This document shows positions 14,667-22,271 of a stretch of DNA of 24,561 bases, piece by piece. Position numbers and translations under genes: made by a program. Origin of the DNA: VAZQ01 sp035693615 (GTDB taxonomy: Bacteria; Pseudomonadota; Alphaproteobacteria; Rhizobiales; Xanthobacteraceae); assembly GCA_035693615.1 (NCBI GenBank), contig DASSGH010000055.1, positions 1 to 24,561 of the forward strand, given 5' to 3'. Position 1 is the first letter of the stretch, and each line of letters begins with the position of its first letter. The notes under the pieces were generated by a model, which was not told the origin of the DNA, ran no database searches, and saw only the letters and a list, made by a program, of their open reading frames with translations.

Positions 14667-16295
14667 CTATCGCGCCGCCAGGAATTGCTTGGCCTGCACC
14701 AGGTCGGGACGTTCCGTATCGGCGTTGCTGGCGAGCGCAATCAGCTTTTCGTAATAGGTCTTGGCTTGCTCGCGATCCCCGAGGCGTTGGGCGGCCTGGG
14801 CAGCGCCCGCAAACGAGCGATAGCGGTTCGGATTGTCGCGGAGTGATGCTTCGAATTCCACGAGCGCCTGCCTGGGTTCATCCGCAGCAAGAAGCAGTTC
14901 GCCGAGCAATTCGCGCATCGGCGAAAGCCTGTTTTCCATTGCAACGTGCTTCCCGCTCTTGTCCTCGAGATCGGCAGCCTGTCGCATTAGATCGATTGCT
15001 GTGGCCGTGCGGTGTTGGTGCAGGCCCACCCAGGCAGCCGCCGCCTTTTCCTGAATCTCGACCTGTCCCGACCAATAGGCATCGTGGGCCTTGACCAGGA
15101 TGTCTCGCAGCGCGCGAAGCTGGTCGAGGGCCTCATCGGCCGCCGCCATGTCGCCGCTGCGAGCGGCGCCGACTGCGCGCCCAAACCAAACGATGGCCTC
15201 GGCCTGCGCAAAGGGCGTTTTCGGAATTGTAAGCGACGCGGCTTCCGCCCAGGCGCCCCGCTCGAAGGCATAACGGACGGGGATCGCTGCGTAAGCGGTA
15301 TGTCCGCTATAGCGAAAACCCGCGGGGAATTCGGTCACTGCGTTTCGAATATCGACAATCCGCTTGGCTTCACGATCCCGCGCGGTTTGCAGATAGGCGT
15401 TTGCCAGGAAATCGAGGGAATGATAGCGCGCAGGATTTGCCGCCGGATTGGCGGCAGCTTGGGGATTGACGCGGGCGGTGTAGGCGATGGTTGTTTCATC
15501 GGACGCCAGATCAGAGCCGATCACGTCGTCCCACATGCCGAGAGTTGAGTAGACATGCGACGGCATATGCAACGCGTGCGGCGCTGACGGCGCAAGGTGC
15601 GCGCAACGGTTCGCCGCGATCACGCCGCGCGCCGCTAGCTCCGGGTAATCGTAGCTGTGAATGATGTAGTGCGCGATGCCGGGGTGGTTGGGATGCTGCG
15701 TTTCGAGTTTCTCGAGGATTGCAGCCGCCATGAGGGGCTTTGCATAGCTCTTGTCCGTGGGGTCGGCCGCTTCGTTGAGTGCGAGCGCGTAAAAGACCGC
15801 CGCCTCGGCGTCATTCGGGTAGCGCGCGTGCAGGCGTGCCATTGCCGCTTCGTAACTTGCCGTCCGCCTTTTCTGCGGAACAGATTCATAGTTCTCGAAG
15901 AATGCGGCAAGCGCCTCAATCCAATCGCGCTCGCGATCCGTCTTCTGCGGGGCCGCCCGCGCCTTTTCGATGGCCTCCCAGCCGGCTTTCAGCACGTCGC
16001 CGGGGAACGGTCCGACCAGCGGATTAGGTCGCTGGCTGATGGCGATGCCCCAGTACGCCATGGCGCATGTCGGTTCCTGCTGTGCAAGCGCACTAAATGC
16101 CTTGATCGTCTCGGGATAGAAAAATGAATGCAGCATGGCAACGCCGCGATTGAACTGAGCCTGCGCGGCCGAACTGCACGAGATCGGAAAATCGACTTCG
16201 CCAAAGCGCTCGTCATTTGCTCGAGCGTACCCCTGGATCAGCAGCCCTCCCAGCACGGACGCGAACAGGATCTGAGATGTGCAAGATCGAGACAT
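14667..16295 (-). CDS. Exported tetratricopeptide-repeat protein
   Basis: 542 residues from the ATG at 16295; the frame is open further upstream, but only this start begins a signal peptide (hydrophobic residues 8-20, ending YARA). The chain is almost wholly helical, with TPR-like pairs such as AQAQFNRGVAMLHSFFY...AFSALAQQEPTCAMAYWGIA near the N-terminus and a clear TPR run at the end (EALREFE-type ALVEFEASL, YRSFAGAAQAAQRLGDREQA). A histidine-rich middle (HPGIAHYIIHSYDYPE, then PHALHMPSHVY) is conserved-looking and could bind a metal, though no function is known to me. It is divergent from a LysR gene, its likely regulator, and convergent with tadA. The composition is less G+C rich than the core genes. 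Confidence 0.85.
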   Translation of the reverse strand: MSRSCTSQILFASVLGGLLIQGYARANDERFGEVDFPISCSSAAQAQFNRGVAMLHSFFYPETIKAFSALAQQEPTCAMAYWGIAISQRPNPLVGPFPGDVLKAGWEAIEKARAAPQKTDRERDWIEALAAFFENYESVPQKRRTASYEAAMARLHARYPNDAEAAVFYALALNEAADPTDKSYAKPLMAAAILEKLETQHPNHPGIAHYIIHSYDYPELAARGVIAANRCAHLAPSAPHALHMPSHVYSTLGMWDDVIGSDLASDETTIAYTARVNPQAAANPAANPARYHSLDFLANAYLQTARDREAKRIVDIRNAVTEFPAGFRYSGHTAYAAIPVRYAFERGAWAEAASLTIPKTPFAQAEAIVWFGRAVGAARSGDMAAADEALDQLRALRDILVKAHDAYWSGQVEIQEKAAAAWVGLHQHRTATAIDLMRQAADLEDKSGKHVAMENRLSPMRELLGELLLAADEPRQALVEFEASLRDNPNRYRSFAGAAQAAQRLGDREQAKTYYEKLIALASNADTERPDLVQAKQFLAAR

Positions 16296-16411
16296 GGCCG
16301 TTCTCTCTTCGGTGAGGGAGTTACAACGGTCTTCCCGAAGTATTGGGTCGAACTCTTGATGTGTCCAATTCATTTGTGGTCTAGTAATCGATGATTAATC
16401 GGAATGGGTCG
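16296..16411. promoter_or_regulatory. Divergent TPR/LysR control region
   Basis: The 116 bases between the start codons are A+T rich and carry small dyads: ATTGG (16342-16346) with CCAAT (16365-16369), and the perfect palindrome GATTAATC (16393-16400), which overlaps the alternative LysR start at 16391. LysR-type regulators usually bind such a shared gap, but I cannot point to an unambiguous T-N11-A box. Confidence 0.3.
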
Positions 16412-17355
16412 ATGAACCTTCGCCATCTGCGGACTTTTGTAGCCATCGCGGACAACGGGGGTTTTGCGCGTGCAGCAGCCCGCCTAAATCTGACTCAATC
16501 GGCTGCGTCGCGGCAGATTCTCGCACTTGAGACTGAGTTGGACGTGCGGCTGTTTGACCGGATCGGACGCCGCGTTCATCTCACGCTGGAAGGCGAAGAC
16601 CTGCTTGCGCGTAGCCGACGTCTGCTCTCAGACGCCGCATCGATCACCGAGCGTGCCCGCGCACTGAGGGCGGACAGACGGGCACTCTTCGACTTGGGGC
16701 CACGCCGCACGTTATCGAAACGCTCCTATCGGAGTTTCTCATCCAATATCGACGCAGGTATCCCGGTGTCGATATTCATCTCGTCGAAGATGGCGGTGCA
16801 AGCTTGGCCAGCCGTCTGGAGCGGGGCGAAGTTCAGATCGCCCATATCCCAGCGGGTGATGAGCGATTTCAAGGTCGGCTGCTCTATCCAATGCACGTGC
16901 TGATCTTGGTGCCGAAAGGGCACCGGTTGGCACGCCGTGCCGTTGTGGATCTCCTGGACCTCAGCGAGGAACCGCTTCTTCTTCTCGGCCCTGGTTTTGG
17001 CTCGCATCAATGGTTCGAAGCGGCTTGTCGTGTCGCGCAAATCCGCCCACGGGTGTTGTTGGAAAGCGGCGCTCCACACACGCTCGTTTCCCTGGTATCG
17101 GCCGGATACGGCTTGGCCATCATGCCGTCCAACGCGCACCTCCCGAAGGCGGGGATCCGCCCAATCCCGGTGGTTCATCGCAAGGAAGCGATCGGCCGTT
17201 GGTCGATGGTGGCTTGGGACCCCCGAAGATTCCTCGCGCCTTACGCTCAGACGTTTGTCGAGGAGCTCGTGGCCCGTGTCCGGCGCGACTTCCCGGGGCG
17301 TGCCATCGTATCCCGAGCTCCTCGGTTGCCACGCCCGAAGTATCCAGCCGAGTAA
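16412..17355 (+). pseudogene. LysR-family transcriptional regulator, single-base frameshift
   Basis: The N-terminal winged helix-turn-helix is intact (MNLRHLRTFVAIADNGGF, then AARLNLTQSAASRQI). The frame then breaks: to stay in register the chain should continue ALRAG-QTGTLRLGATPH, but this needs one more G at about 16672-16673 (GCGGACAG in place of an expected GCGGGACAG). As written, the first frame runs on to a stop at 16903 in unrelated sequence. The rest of the regulator (VDIHLVEDGG, HIPAGDERF, VLILVPKGHRLA, a complete effector domain to PKYPAE) lies in the next frame up to 17355. Restored length would be about 314 residues, normal for LysR. Everything outside the one base looks conserved, so this is a very recent mutation, a phase-variable tract or a sequencing error. 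Confidence 0.85.
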
Positions 17356-17363
17356 CTGCTCCC

Positions 17364-17396
17364 GCAGTGCTTCGGGTCGATCGCGACCGAAGCTGC
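17364..17396 (+). terminator. Strong hairpin after the LysR gene
   Basis: GCTTCGG (17369-17375) pairs with CCGAAGC (17387-17393); TCG/CGA extends the stem inward past one bulged G to an ATCG loop, and GCA/TGC can extend it outward. It begins eight bases after the LysR stop. There is no T-run, so terminator function is inferred from position and stem strength. Confidence 0.4.
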
Positions 17397-17404
17397 CTAA
17401 GGCG

Positions 17405-17561
17405 CGCATCCGCCGCTCTATTGCGGCGCCGCCGAGAACGGCGTGCGCTATTCTCCGCCCCCGCCTGCCTGCATCGGCCGGAGGTCTAGGGCGGGATCGG
17501 CGAGAGCGAAGCGGCGGCGTTATTGCGCAGCTTTTTCGTGCTGCGGCGCCAGGGTGGTTAA
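17405..17561 (+). pseudogene. Decayed duplicate of the tadA 3' end
   Basis: This stretch repeats 14474-14653 of tadA in the same orientation. The last 96 bases (17466-17561 against 14558-14653) differ only at 17489 (T to G) and 17540 (C to G), and both copies end in the same TAA. Upstream of that block the copies are more diverged: seven substitutions and three deletions (1, 21 and 1 bases). The T-to-G change turns the Tyr codon of EVY into TAG. No start, HAE or PCxxC region is present, so it cannot encode a deaminase. It forms the right boundary of the TPR/LysR block, 2,908 bases from its twin. Confidence 0.93.
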
Positions 17562-17639
17562 CGCCCTCTACCCACTGAACCTTTTTTGGCCTGGTGCGAC
17601 TAATGCCTGAGGGGAGCGCAGACAAAGCGCCATCTGATC

Positions 17640-18521
17640 ATGTATCGACACTCCCGATTGCGCCGCGCGGTTGTGCTCGGGGCCATTGCGACGCTCGGCC
17701 TATTTAGCGTCGGCCCGGCACGGGCGGAGCTACTCAACGCGGCCACAACGCTCCCGGCGCAGCCGGCGCCGTCATCCCCTGCCCCCGCTGCCCCCCATTC
17801 GGCTGCGTGCACGGTGACGACCGATCAAGTCCGCTTTGATTTTCCGCTTCCTCGGACCGCGCGGCTGCTCGTGAGCGGCCTGCCGATCAAGATCGTGGCG
17901 CTGGGATCGTCGTCGACCTATGGCGCGGGCGCCAGCACGCCCGCCGCCTGTTATCCGAGCCGCCTTGCCGAAGAGCTCGTCCGCCAGTTTCCGGGGCACA
18001 AATTCACTGTTTTGAATCGCGGCGTGAACGGCGAGGATGTCAGCAACATGCTCGCGCGTCTCGACACCGCGGTGATCAGGGAAAAGCCTGATCTCGTGCT
18101 GTGGCAAGTCGGGACCAATTCAGTGTTGGACGGCAGAGCCGTGCAGCCGCACGCTTCCTTGCTGCGCGCGGGATTGGCGCGTCTCAAAGCGATCGGCGCC
18201 GACGTTATATTGATCGATCCGCAATACGCGCCCAAGGTGATCACCAAGCGAAACGCAGATGCCATGGTGTCGCTGATTGCCATCACCGCGAAGGCGGAAC
18301 ATGTTTCTCTTTTTCGCCGCTTCGACCTGATGCGGCATTGGCACGAGACCGAACATTTGCCGTTCAGGGCGTTCGTGTCGCCCGATGGCGTGCACATGAA
18401 TGACTGGAGCTACGCCTGCCTCGCCAAAGCGCTCGGTCTCGCGATCGCCGAGGCTGCGGAGCGACCCACCGCAACCGCGATCGGACCGAGCACCGCGATC
18501 GGACCGAGCATCGACCGTTAG
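17640..18521 (+). CDS. SGNH/GDSL-type hydrolase, exported
   Basis: 293 residues. Signal peptide at 1-29 (hydrophobic 11-22, ending ARA), then a Pro/Ala-rich linker to about residue 55. The SGNH blocks follow: IVALGSSSTYG (block I, nucleophile probably S91 with GSS in place of GDS), NRGVNGED (G128, block II), WQVGTNSV (GTN at 158-160, block III) and SPDGVHMND (D249 and H252, block V). This gives a full Ser-His-Asp and oxyanion set, so it is probably an active periplasmic esterase, perhaps a deacylase of a glucan or cell-wall glycan. The substrate is not known. The C-terminus ends in a duplicated TAIGPS caused by an 18-base tandem repeat. The ATG has only a distant GAGGGGA upstream. It is convergent with opgC. 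Confidence 0.9.
   Translation: MYRHSRLRRAVVLGAIATLGLFSVGPARAELLNAATTLPAQPAPSSPAPAAPHSAACTVTTDQVRFDFPLPRTARLLVSGLPIKIVALGSSSTYGAGASTPAACYPSRLAEELVRQFPGHKFTVLNRGVNGEDVSNMLARLDTAVIREKPDLVLWQVGTNSVLDGRAVQPHASLLRAGLARLKAIGADVILIDPQYAPKVITKRNADAMVSLIAITAKAEHVSLFRRFDLMRHWHETEHLPFRAFVSPDGVHMNDWSYACLAKALGLAIAEAAERPTATAIGPSTAIGPSIDR
18474..18509 (+). repeat. Two tandem copies of an 18-base unit inside the SGNH gene
   Basis: ACCGCGATCGGACCGAGC occurs at 18474-18491 and again, identical, at 18492-18509. It encodes TAIGPS twice just before the stop. Being a multiple of three, copy-number change by slippage would only lengthen or shorten the C-terminal tail. Confidence 0.9.
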
Positions 18522-18522
18522 G

Positions 18523-18566
18523 CGCCCAAGCGCTGCCTGCAGACGTCATCCGCATGCGGTTGGGCG
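18523..18566 (+). terminator. Possible hairpin at the end of the SGNH gene
   Basis: CGCCCAA (18523-18529) right after the stop pairs with TTGGGCG (18560-18566). The loop contains the ten-base palindrome CCGCATGCGG (18550-18559). No T-run follows, so this is a weak terminator candidate. Confidence 0.25.
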
Positions 18567-18576
18567 AGACGCCCCG

Positions 18577-18652
18577 CTAGTGCCCGGTTTTCGAAGTTCG
18601 TGATACAGCGCAGCACACTCGGGCACGAACTTCGAAAACCAAAGGGCACTAG
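18577..18652. repeat. CTAGTGC palindromic element, copy 1
   Basis: A 76-base element whose left arm (18577-18602, 26 bases) is repeated inverted in the right arm (18624-18652), perfectly except for three extra A bases at 18641-18643. The ends are CTAGTGCCC and GGGCACTAG and the loop is 21 bases (18603-18623). It would form a very stable cruciform or RNA hairpin. It has no coding content. Its architecture matches the next element, so the two belong to one repeat family, REP/BIME- or MITE-like. Confidence 0.85.
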
Positions 18653-18665
18653 CAACTCTATGATT

Positions 18666-18744
18666 CTAGTGCAGCTTTTCGATTTGAAATTCCTGAGGCG
18701 GACTCGCGGCACACGGTGCAGGAATTTCAAGTCGGCGGCACTAG
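18666..18744. repeat. CTAGTGC palindromic element, copy 2
   Basis: A 79-base element 13 bases after copy 1. It begins CTAGTGC (18666-18672) and ends GCACTAG (18738-18744). The inner arms TTGAAATTCCTG (18684-18695) and CAGGAATTTCAA (18719-18730) pair perfectly; the segments next to the ends do not pair well. Copies 1 and 2 share the ends, a TTTTCGA in the left arm and GCACAC in the loop, but differ in most other positions, so they are old relatives and not a recent tandem duplication. Its final CTAG contains the stop codon of opgC on the other strand. Confidence 0.8.
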
Positions 18745-20039
18745 GACGACACATCTAGCGATCTGTGACGATCCTCATCACGCCGGTCTCTTCTGGACTG
18801 CACCACTGCGACGCGCTGATATGATTTTGGCAAAGGCCAGATGTCGCTGACGCCCCGGCTTGTTTCCGACCACAAGATGCTCGGTGATTTCCGCAAGGCC
18901 AATGGCACAGCCGTTGGCAAGGCGTGCGCCCGGTTCGCCATACTTTGCTGGGCTCTGGATTTGTCTCTCCACGCGGCAAGGCCGCGGGCAACGAGATAAT
19001 GCATAAGGATGCCGCCGAAGACGATGGCGGCCCCGAACGCCAGCGTATGGCTGAAATCTTCTGAGCGCGTCTCCACGAGTTCGCCCATGGCGCTCAGAAT
19101 GGTGCCGGTGGCGAAAACCGGCAAACCGTAGCGGCCCATCAGGCACAGCGGCGGGAATGCCCGGGTCCGCCGCATCAGGCCGGTGAGCCCGGAATGGTAG
19201 ATGACGTAGGCAAGCGCGAGGAAATGCACGAGCCGCGCGAATCCGAGATCGGTCTTGCCGGAGTCGAGCACGTCGTGCACGTGCTGCCACAGCCCGGATG
19301 CAAAGCCGAGAGCATCGGTGCGTACGACGGCGGCGATCACGACAACAGCAAGGCAACCGGCGAAGAGCCGCGCGTCGTAGGCGATACCGCCGCGCTTAAG
19401 CCGTCGTCCTGCGACAATGCCGATGGCGAAGATGAGCTGCCACGCGAAGGGATTGAAGAACCACGTTCCCTCAACCGGCCACGTTGACAAATTGAGCGAG
19501 AACGCGCGCGCCGCCACATAGATCCCGGCCGAGGCTGCGAGCATCAGCCGATCGTCGCGGCGCGCCAGCGCGAGCAGCAACGGCGTCACCAGCAACAGCA
19601 CGATATAGAGGGGCAAGATGTTGGCGTTCTCGAGCTGATGCAGGAGCGCCAAAATGGCGGCGGTCGTCTGCAGCGGGCTGGACACCACCGTGTCGGCATC
19701 TTCCAGGAGATCGTCTTCGTGCCACAGCGCAGCAGCGCCAACGAAGATACCTACGATCAGCAACGAGATCAGTATCTGCACCCAGTAGAGCGTGAACGCC
19801 CGGCGAAGCACGGCGCGTACCGCTCCGACGGTCTCTCCGTCGAAGAAACGCGTGCCGTAGGCGAGCGCGACGGATACGCCGGATAGGAATACGAACAGCT
19901 CGGCCGCATCCGAAAAGCCGAAGTTTTGCTGCGTCACGTACTGAAATACGTTCTCCGGCACGTGGTCGATGAATATCATCAACAGCGCAAGGCCGCGCCA
20001 GAAGTCGATGCCGTCGATGCGCTTCGTCGGAGCCGCCAT
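18741..20039 (-). CDS. opgC: OpgC-type acyltransferase (osmoregulated periplasmic glucan succinylation)
   Basis: 432 residues, inner-membrane protein of the OpgC/acyltransferase-3 group. GAGGGG sits just before the ATG. It opens with KRIDGIDFWRGLALLMIFIDHVPEN, where R15 and H26 are the residues expected for acyl transfer, followed by about ten membrane helices up to residue 360 (for example LYWVQILISLLIVGIFVGAA split over helix 3). OpgC adds succinyl groups to periplasmic glucans, giving them negative charge. The tail from about residue 365 (SRAQQS onward) is soluble, Arg/Ser-rich and unlike the rest. It ends at a TAG supplied by a palindromic repeat, so the original C-terminus may have been replaced. 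Confidence 0.87.
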   Translation of the reverse strand: MAAPTKRIDGIDFWRGLALLMIFIDHVPENVFQYVTQQNFGFSDAAELFVFLSGVSVALAYGTRFFDGETVGAVRAVLRRAFTLYWVQILISLLIVGIFVGAAALWHEDDLLEDADTVVSSPLQTTAAILALLHQLENANILPLYIVLLLVTPLLLALARRDDRLMLAASAGIYVAARAFSLNLSTWPVEGTWFFNPFAWQLIFAIGIVAGRRLKRGGIAYDARLFAGCLAVVVIAAVVRTDALGFASGLWQHVHDVLDSGKTDLGFARLVHFLALAYVIYHSGLTGLMRRTRAFPPLCLMGRYGLPVFATGTILSAMGELVETRSEDFSHTLAFGAAIVFGGILMHYLVARGLAAWRDKSRAQQSMANRAHALPTAVPLALRKSPSILWSETSRGVSDIWPLPKSYQRVAVVQSRRDRRDEDRHRSLDVSS

Positions 20040-20307
20040 GTTCCCCTCGCCCCCGATTTCATCGATCGCCCCTGATCAACAGTCATTCATCGCGAGCAAT
20101 GGTGAAAATGCGACGCTCATCGGGCCGTCGCATGGCCTTGTGCGTGAAGGTCCTGCGGACACAAATTTCCTGTTGAACTGTGGCTTAACGGCAACAGGCC
20201 CGCCACGGCCGAGACGTGCCAATCTGGGTCAAACGGGTCGTGCTCTGCTCGAGCAGGAGAGTTCCGCTCCCCCCACCTCCGATTACCTGCGGGTTGATGA
20301 GTCCCCC

Positions 20308-21135
20308 TTAGCCCAGCAGCGCCGCGAGCTTCTCCTTGAGCTCCGCCTTGACCGGCTCGGCTGAGCGCAGGATCGCGCTCGCCTGCAGGAAATCGAGCGC
20401 GCGAAAGGCGCCGACCTTGGGCCTCACGATGAGGTCGGGCGCGCCGCGTTTGATTTTCTCGGCGGTGATCGTGTTGGCCATGACCAGCACGGTCGCCAGC
20501 ATGCACTCCCAAGGATTGGGAATATCGCGCCGCGTGTCGGTGGGCGCGCCGGAAATGTCCACCGCCACCACGACGTCGGCGCGGCCGCGCAACTCCTCGA
20601 ACGGCAGCGGATTGATGGCGCCGCCGTCGATCAGGACGCGCTCGGCAAGAACGACCGGCCGCATCACCGCCGGTAGCGCGATCGAGGCGGCGAGCGCGGG
20701 CTTGAGCGCGCCCGAGGAAAACACCGCCTGCTCGCGCCGATAGAGATCAGTGGCGACGATGAGCAGCGGAATTTCGAGCGCGCCGAAGTCGTGCGGGACC
20801 TTTTCGGGCAGAAATTGGTCGCAGAATTTTTCCGCATCGACCAGCGTGGCGCTGCCGAAGCCGAGGTTGAGCAGGTTGGCGAAGGTGCCGGCGCGCGTCG
20901 CGATCAGGCGGCGAAGGATCTCGGCGCGGTCATGTGCCAGCATAAGGACGAAGCGGCGGATCTCTTTGCCCGACATCCCCGCCGCGTAGGCGGCGCCGAT
21001 CAACGCGCCAATCGAGGTGCCGGCAATGGCGGCAGGCCGCGTGCGCATCTCGTCGAGCGCTTCGAGCACGGCGATATGCGCGAGCCCGCGCGCGCCGCCG
21101 CCTCCGAGCGCAAGGGCAAAGCTCCGCCTCATCAT
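20308..21135 (-). CDS. Patatin-like phospholipase
   Basis: 275 residues. The patatin fold is complete: the oxyanion-hole loop GGGGARG at 11-17, the nucleophile elbow GTSIGA with S41 at 39-44, and the catalytic aspartate D170 in the DGG motif. This predicts a Ser-Asp acyl hydrolase on phospholipids or lysophospholipids, cytosolic or peripheral at the membrane (RssA/YchK-like length). No signal peptide is visible. The start is the ATG at 21135, which overlaps the upstream kinase gene's TGA (ATGA), with a second ATG immediately after; translation is coupled. RssA-type proteins are the closest style, but the natural substrate is not known. Confidence 0.92.
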   Translation of the reverse strand: MMRRSFALALGGGGARGLAHIAVLEALDEMRTRPAAIAGTSIGALIGAAYAAGMSGKEIRRFVLMLAHDRAEILRRLIATRAGTFANLLNLGFGSATLVDAEKFCDQFLPEKVPHDFGALEIPLLIVATDLYRREQAVFSSGALKPALAASIALPAVMRPVVLAERVLIDGGAINPLPFEELRGRADVVVAVDISGAPTDTRRDIPNPWECMLATVLVMANTITAEKIKRGAPDLIVRPKVGAFRALDFLQASAILRSAEPVKAELKEKLAALLG

Positions 21136-22211
21136 GCGCCCGCCTCGCGCGCGAACTTCCAAGCTTCGACGGCAAGCGGGCGCACCAGCGGCGCCATGGC
21201 GGCGGCGGTCTCGCTCGTCGCCGTGCCGTCGCGCACGCGCCCGACGATCCCCTGCAGGATCGCGGCGAGGCGGAAGAAGTTGTAGGCGAGATACACGGCC
21301 AGATGCGGCCCCGGGTCGAGGCCGGTGCGCGCCACATAGGCGTCCACATAGGCCGCCCGCGTGGGAATGCCGAGCCGGGCGAGGTCGTGGCCGACGAGTG
21401 TGCCCACGCCGGCCCCGGTCTCCGACGGCGGCATGTGCCACTGCATGAGATGGTAGGCGAGGTCGGCGAGCGGATCGCCCAACGTCGACAACTCCCAGTC
21501 GATCACGGCGCTGACCGTAGGCTGCGACGGCGCGAGAATGATGTTGTCGAGGCGGTAATCGCCGTGAACGATGCGCACCGGCGCGGGCGGCGGCAGATGC
21601 GCAGGCAGCCACGCGGTCAGCCGTTCCATCTCCGCGATTTTCTCCGTCTCCGAGGCGCGATACTGCTTCGACCAGCGCTCGACCTGCCGCGCGACATAAT
21701 TGTCGCCGCCGCCGAAATCGGTAAGCCCGAGCGCGGCGGGATCGAACGAATGTAGCCGCGCCAAGGTTGCGTTCATGGCGTCGTAGACCGCGGCGCGCTC
21801 GGCGGGGTCGGCAGACGGCATGTGCGGTTCCCAGATGACGCGGCCTTCGACGTGATCCATGAGATAGAACGCGGTGCCGGCAACGGCGGCGTCGTCGCAG
21901 TAAAGCACCGGCGCGGCGACCGGAAAGCCCTGCGCGTGAAGCGCGCTGATCACGCGGAACTCGCGATCGACGGCGTGCGCGGACGGGAGCAGCTTGCCCG
22001 GCGGCTTTCGCCGCAGCACGTAACGCCGCGCAGGCGTTTCCAGAAGATACGTGGGGTTGGATTGCCCGCCCTTGAATTGGCGCACGGTGAGCGGCGGCGC
22101 GAAATCGGAGAGGCGCGCGGCGAGAAACGCTTCGAGCCGCGCGACGTCGATCGCGAGCCCGCCGGCAAGTTCCTTGGTTCCGGAAAACGCGGCTTGGCGG
22201 TCGATAGGCAT
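21132..22211 (-). CDS. Aminoglycoside phosphotransferase-like kinase (ACAD10/11 N-terminal type)
   Basis: 359 residues with a protein-kinase-like APH fold. Landmarks are FKGGQSNPTY (nucleotide loop, 46-55), VLRRKPPGKLLPSAHAVDRE (the RRKP lysine region and αC glutamate side), VHGDYRLDN at 215-223 with the catalytic base D218, and IDWELSTLGDP with the metal-binding D238. The RRKPPG and WELSTLGDP signatures mark the branch fused to acyl-CoA dehydrogenases in ACAD10/ACAD11, which phosphorylates 4-hydroxy acids or acyl-CoAs before beta-oxidation; it is not an antibiotic-resistance gene. No acyl-CoA dehydrogenase adjoins it in the window. It overlaps the patatin gene by four bases. Confidence 0.9.
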   Translation of the reverse strand: MPIDRQAAFSGTKELAGGLAIDVARLEAFLAARLSDFAPPLTVRQFKGGQSNPTYLLETPARRYVLRRKPPGKLLPSAHAVDREFRVISALHAQGFPVAAPVLYCDDAAVAGTAFYLMDHVEGRVIWEPHMPSADPAERAAVYDAMNATLARLHSFDPAALGLTDFGGGDNYVARQVERWSKQYRASETEKIAEMERLTAWLPAHLPPPAPVRIVHGDYRLDNIILAPSQPTVSAVIDWELSTLGDPLADLAYHLMQWHMPPSETGAGVGTLVGHDLARLGIPTRAAYVDAYVARTGLDPGPHLAVYLAYNFFRLAAILQGIVGRVRDGTATSETAAAMAPLVRPLAVEAWKFAREAGA

Positions 22212-22271
22212 GGCGATGTTCGTGGCCCGATTTGTTATGCTACATTCAAATTGACCGGATAAGCCTTGCCC

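Noticed and set aside
18577..18744. CRISPR-like array
   Set aside because: Only two units, each a long palindrome with differing arms; no spacers of even length and no cas genes.
18518..18754. 78-codon minus frame over the palindromes
   Set aside because: It is a translation of the repeat elements, with no start context or domain.
20245..20256. Perfect 12-base palindrome CTGCTCGAGCAG upstream of opgC
   Set aside because: It could be an operator, but it is single, 200 bases from the opgC start and without a partner regulator; chance is not excluded.
21132..22211. Aminoglycoside-resistance kinase
   Set aside because: RRKPPG and IDWELSTLGDP signatures mark the ACAD10/11 metabolic branch, not antibiotic-modifying APH enzymes.
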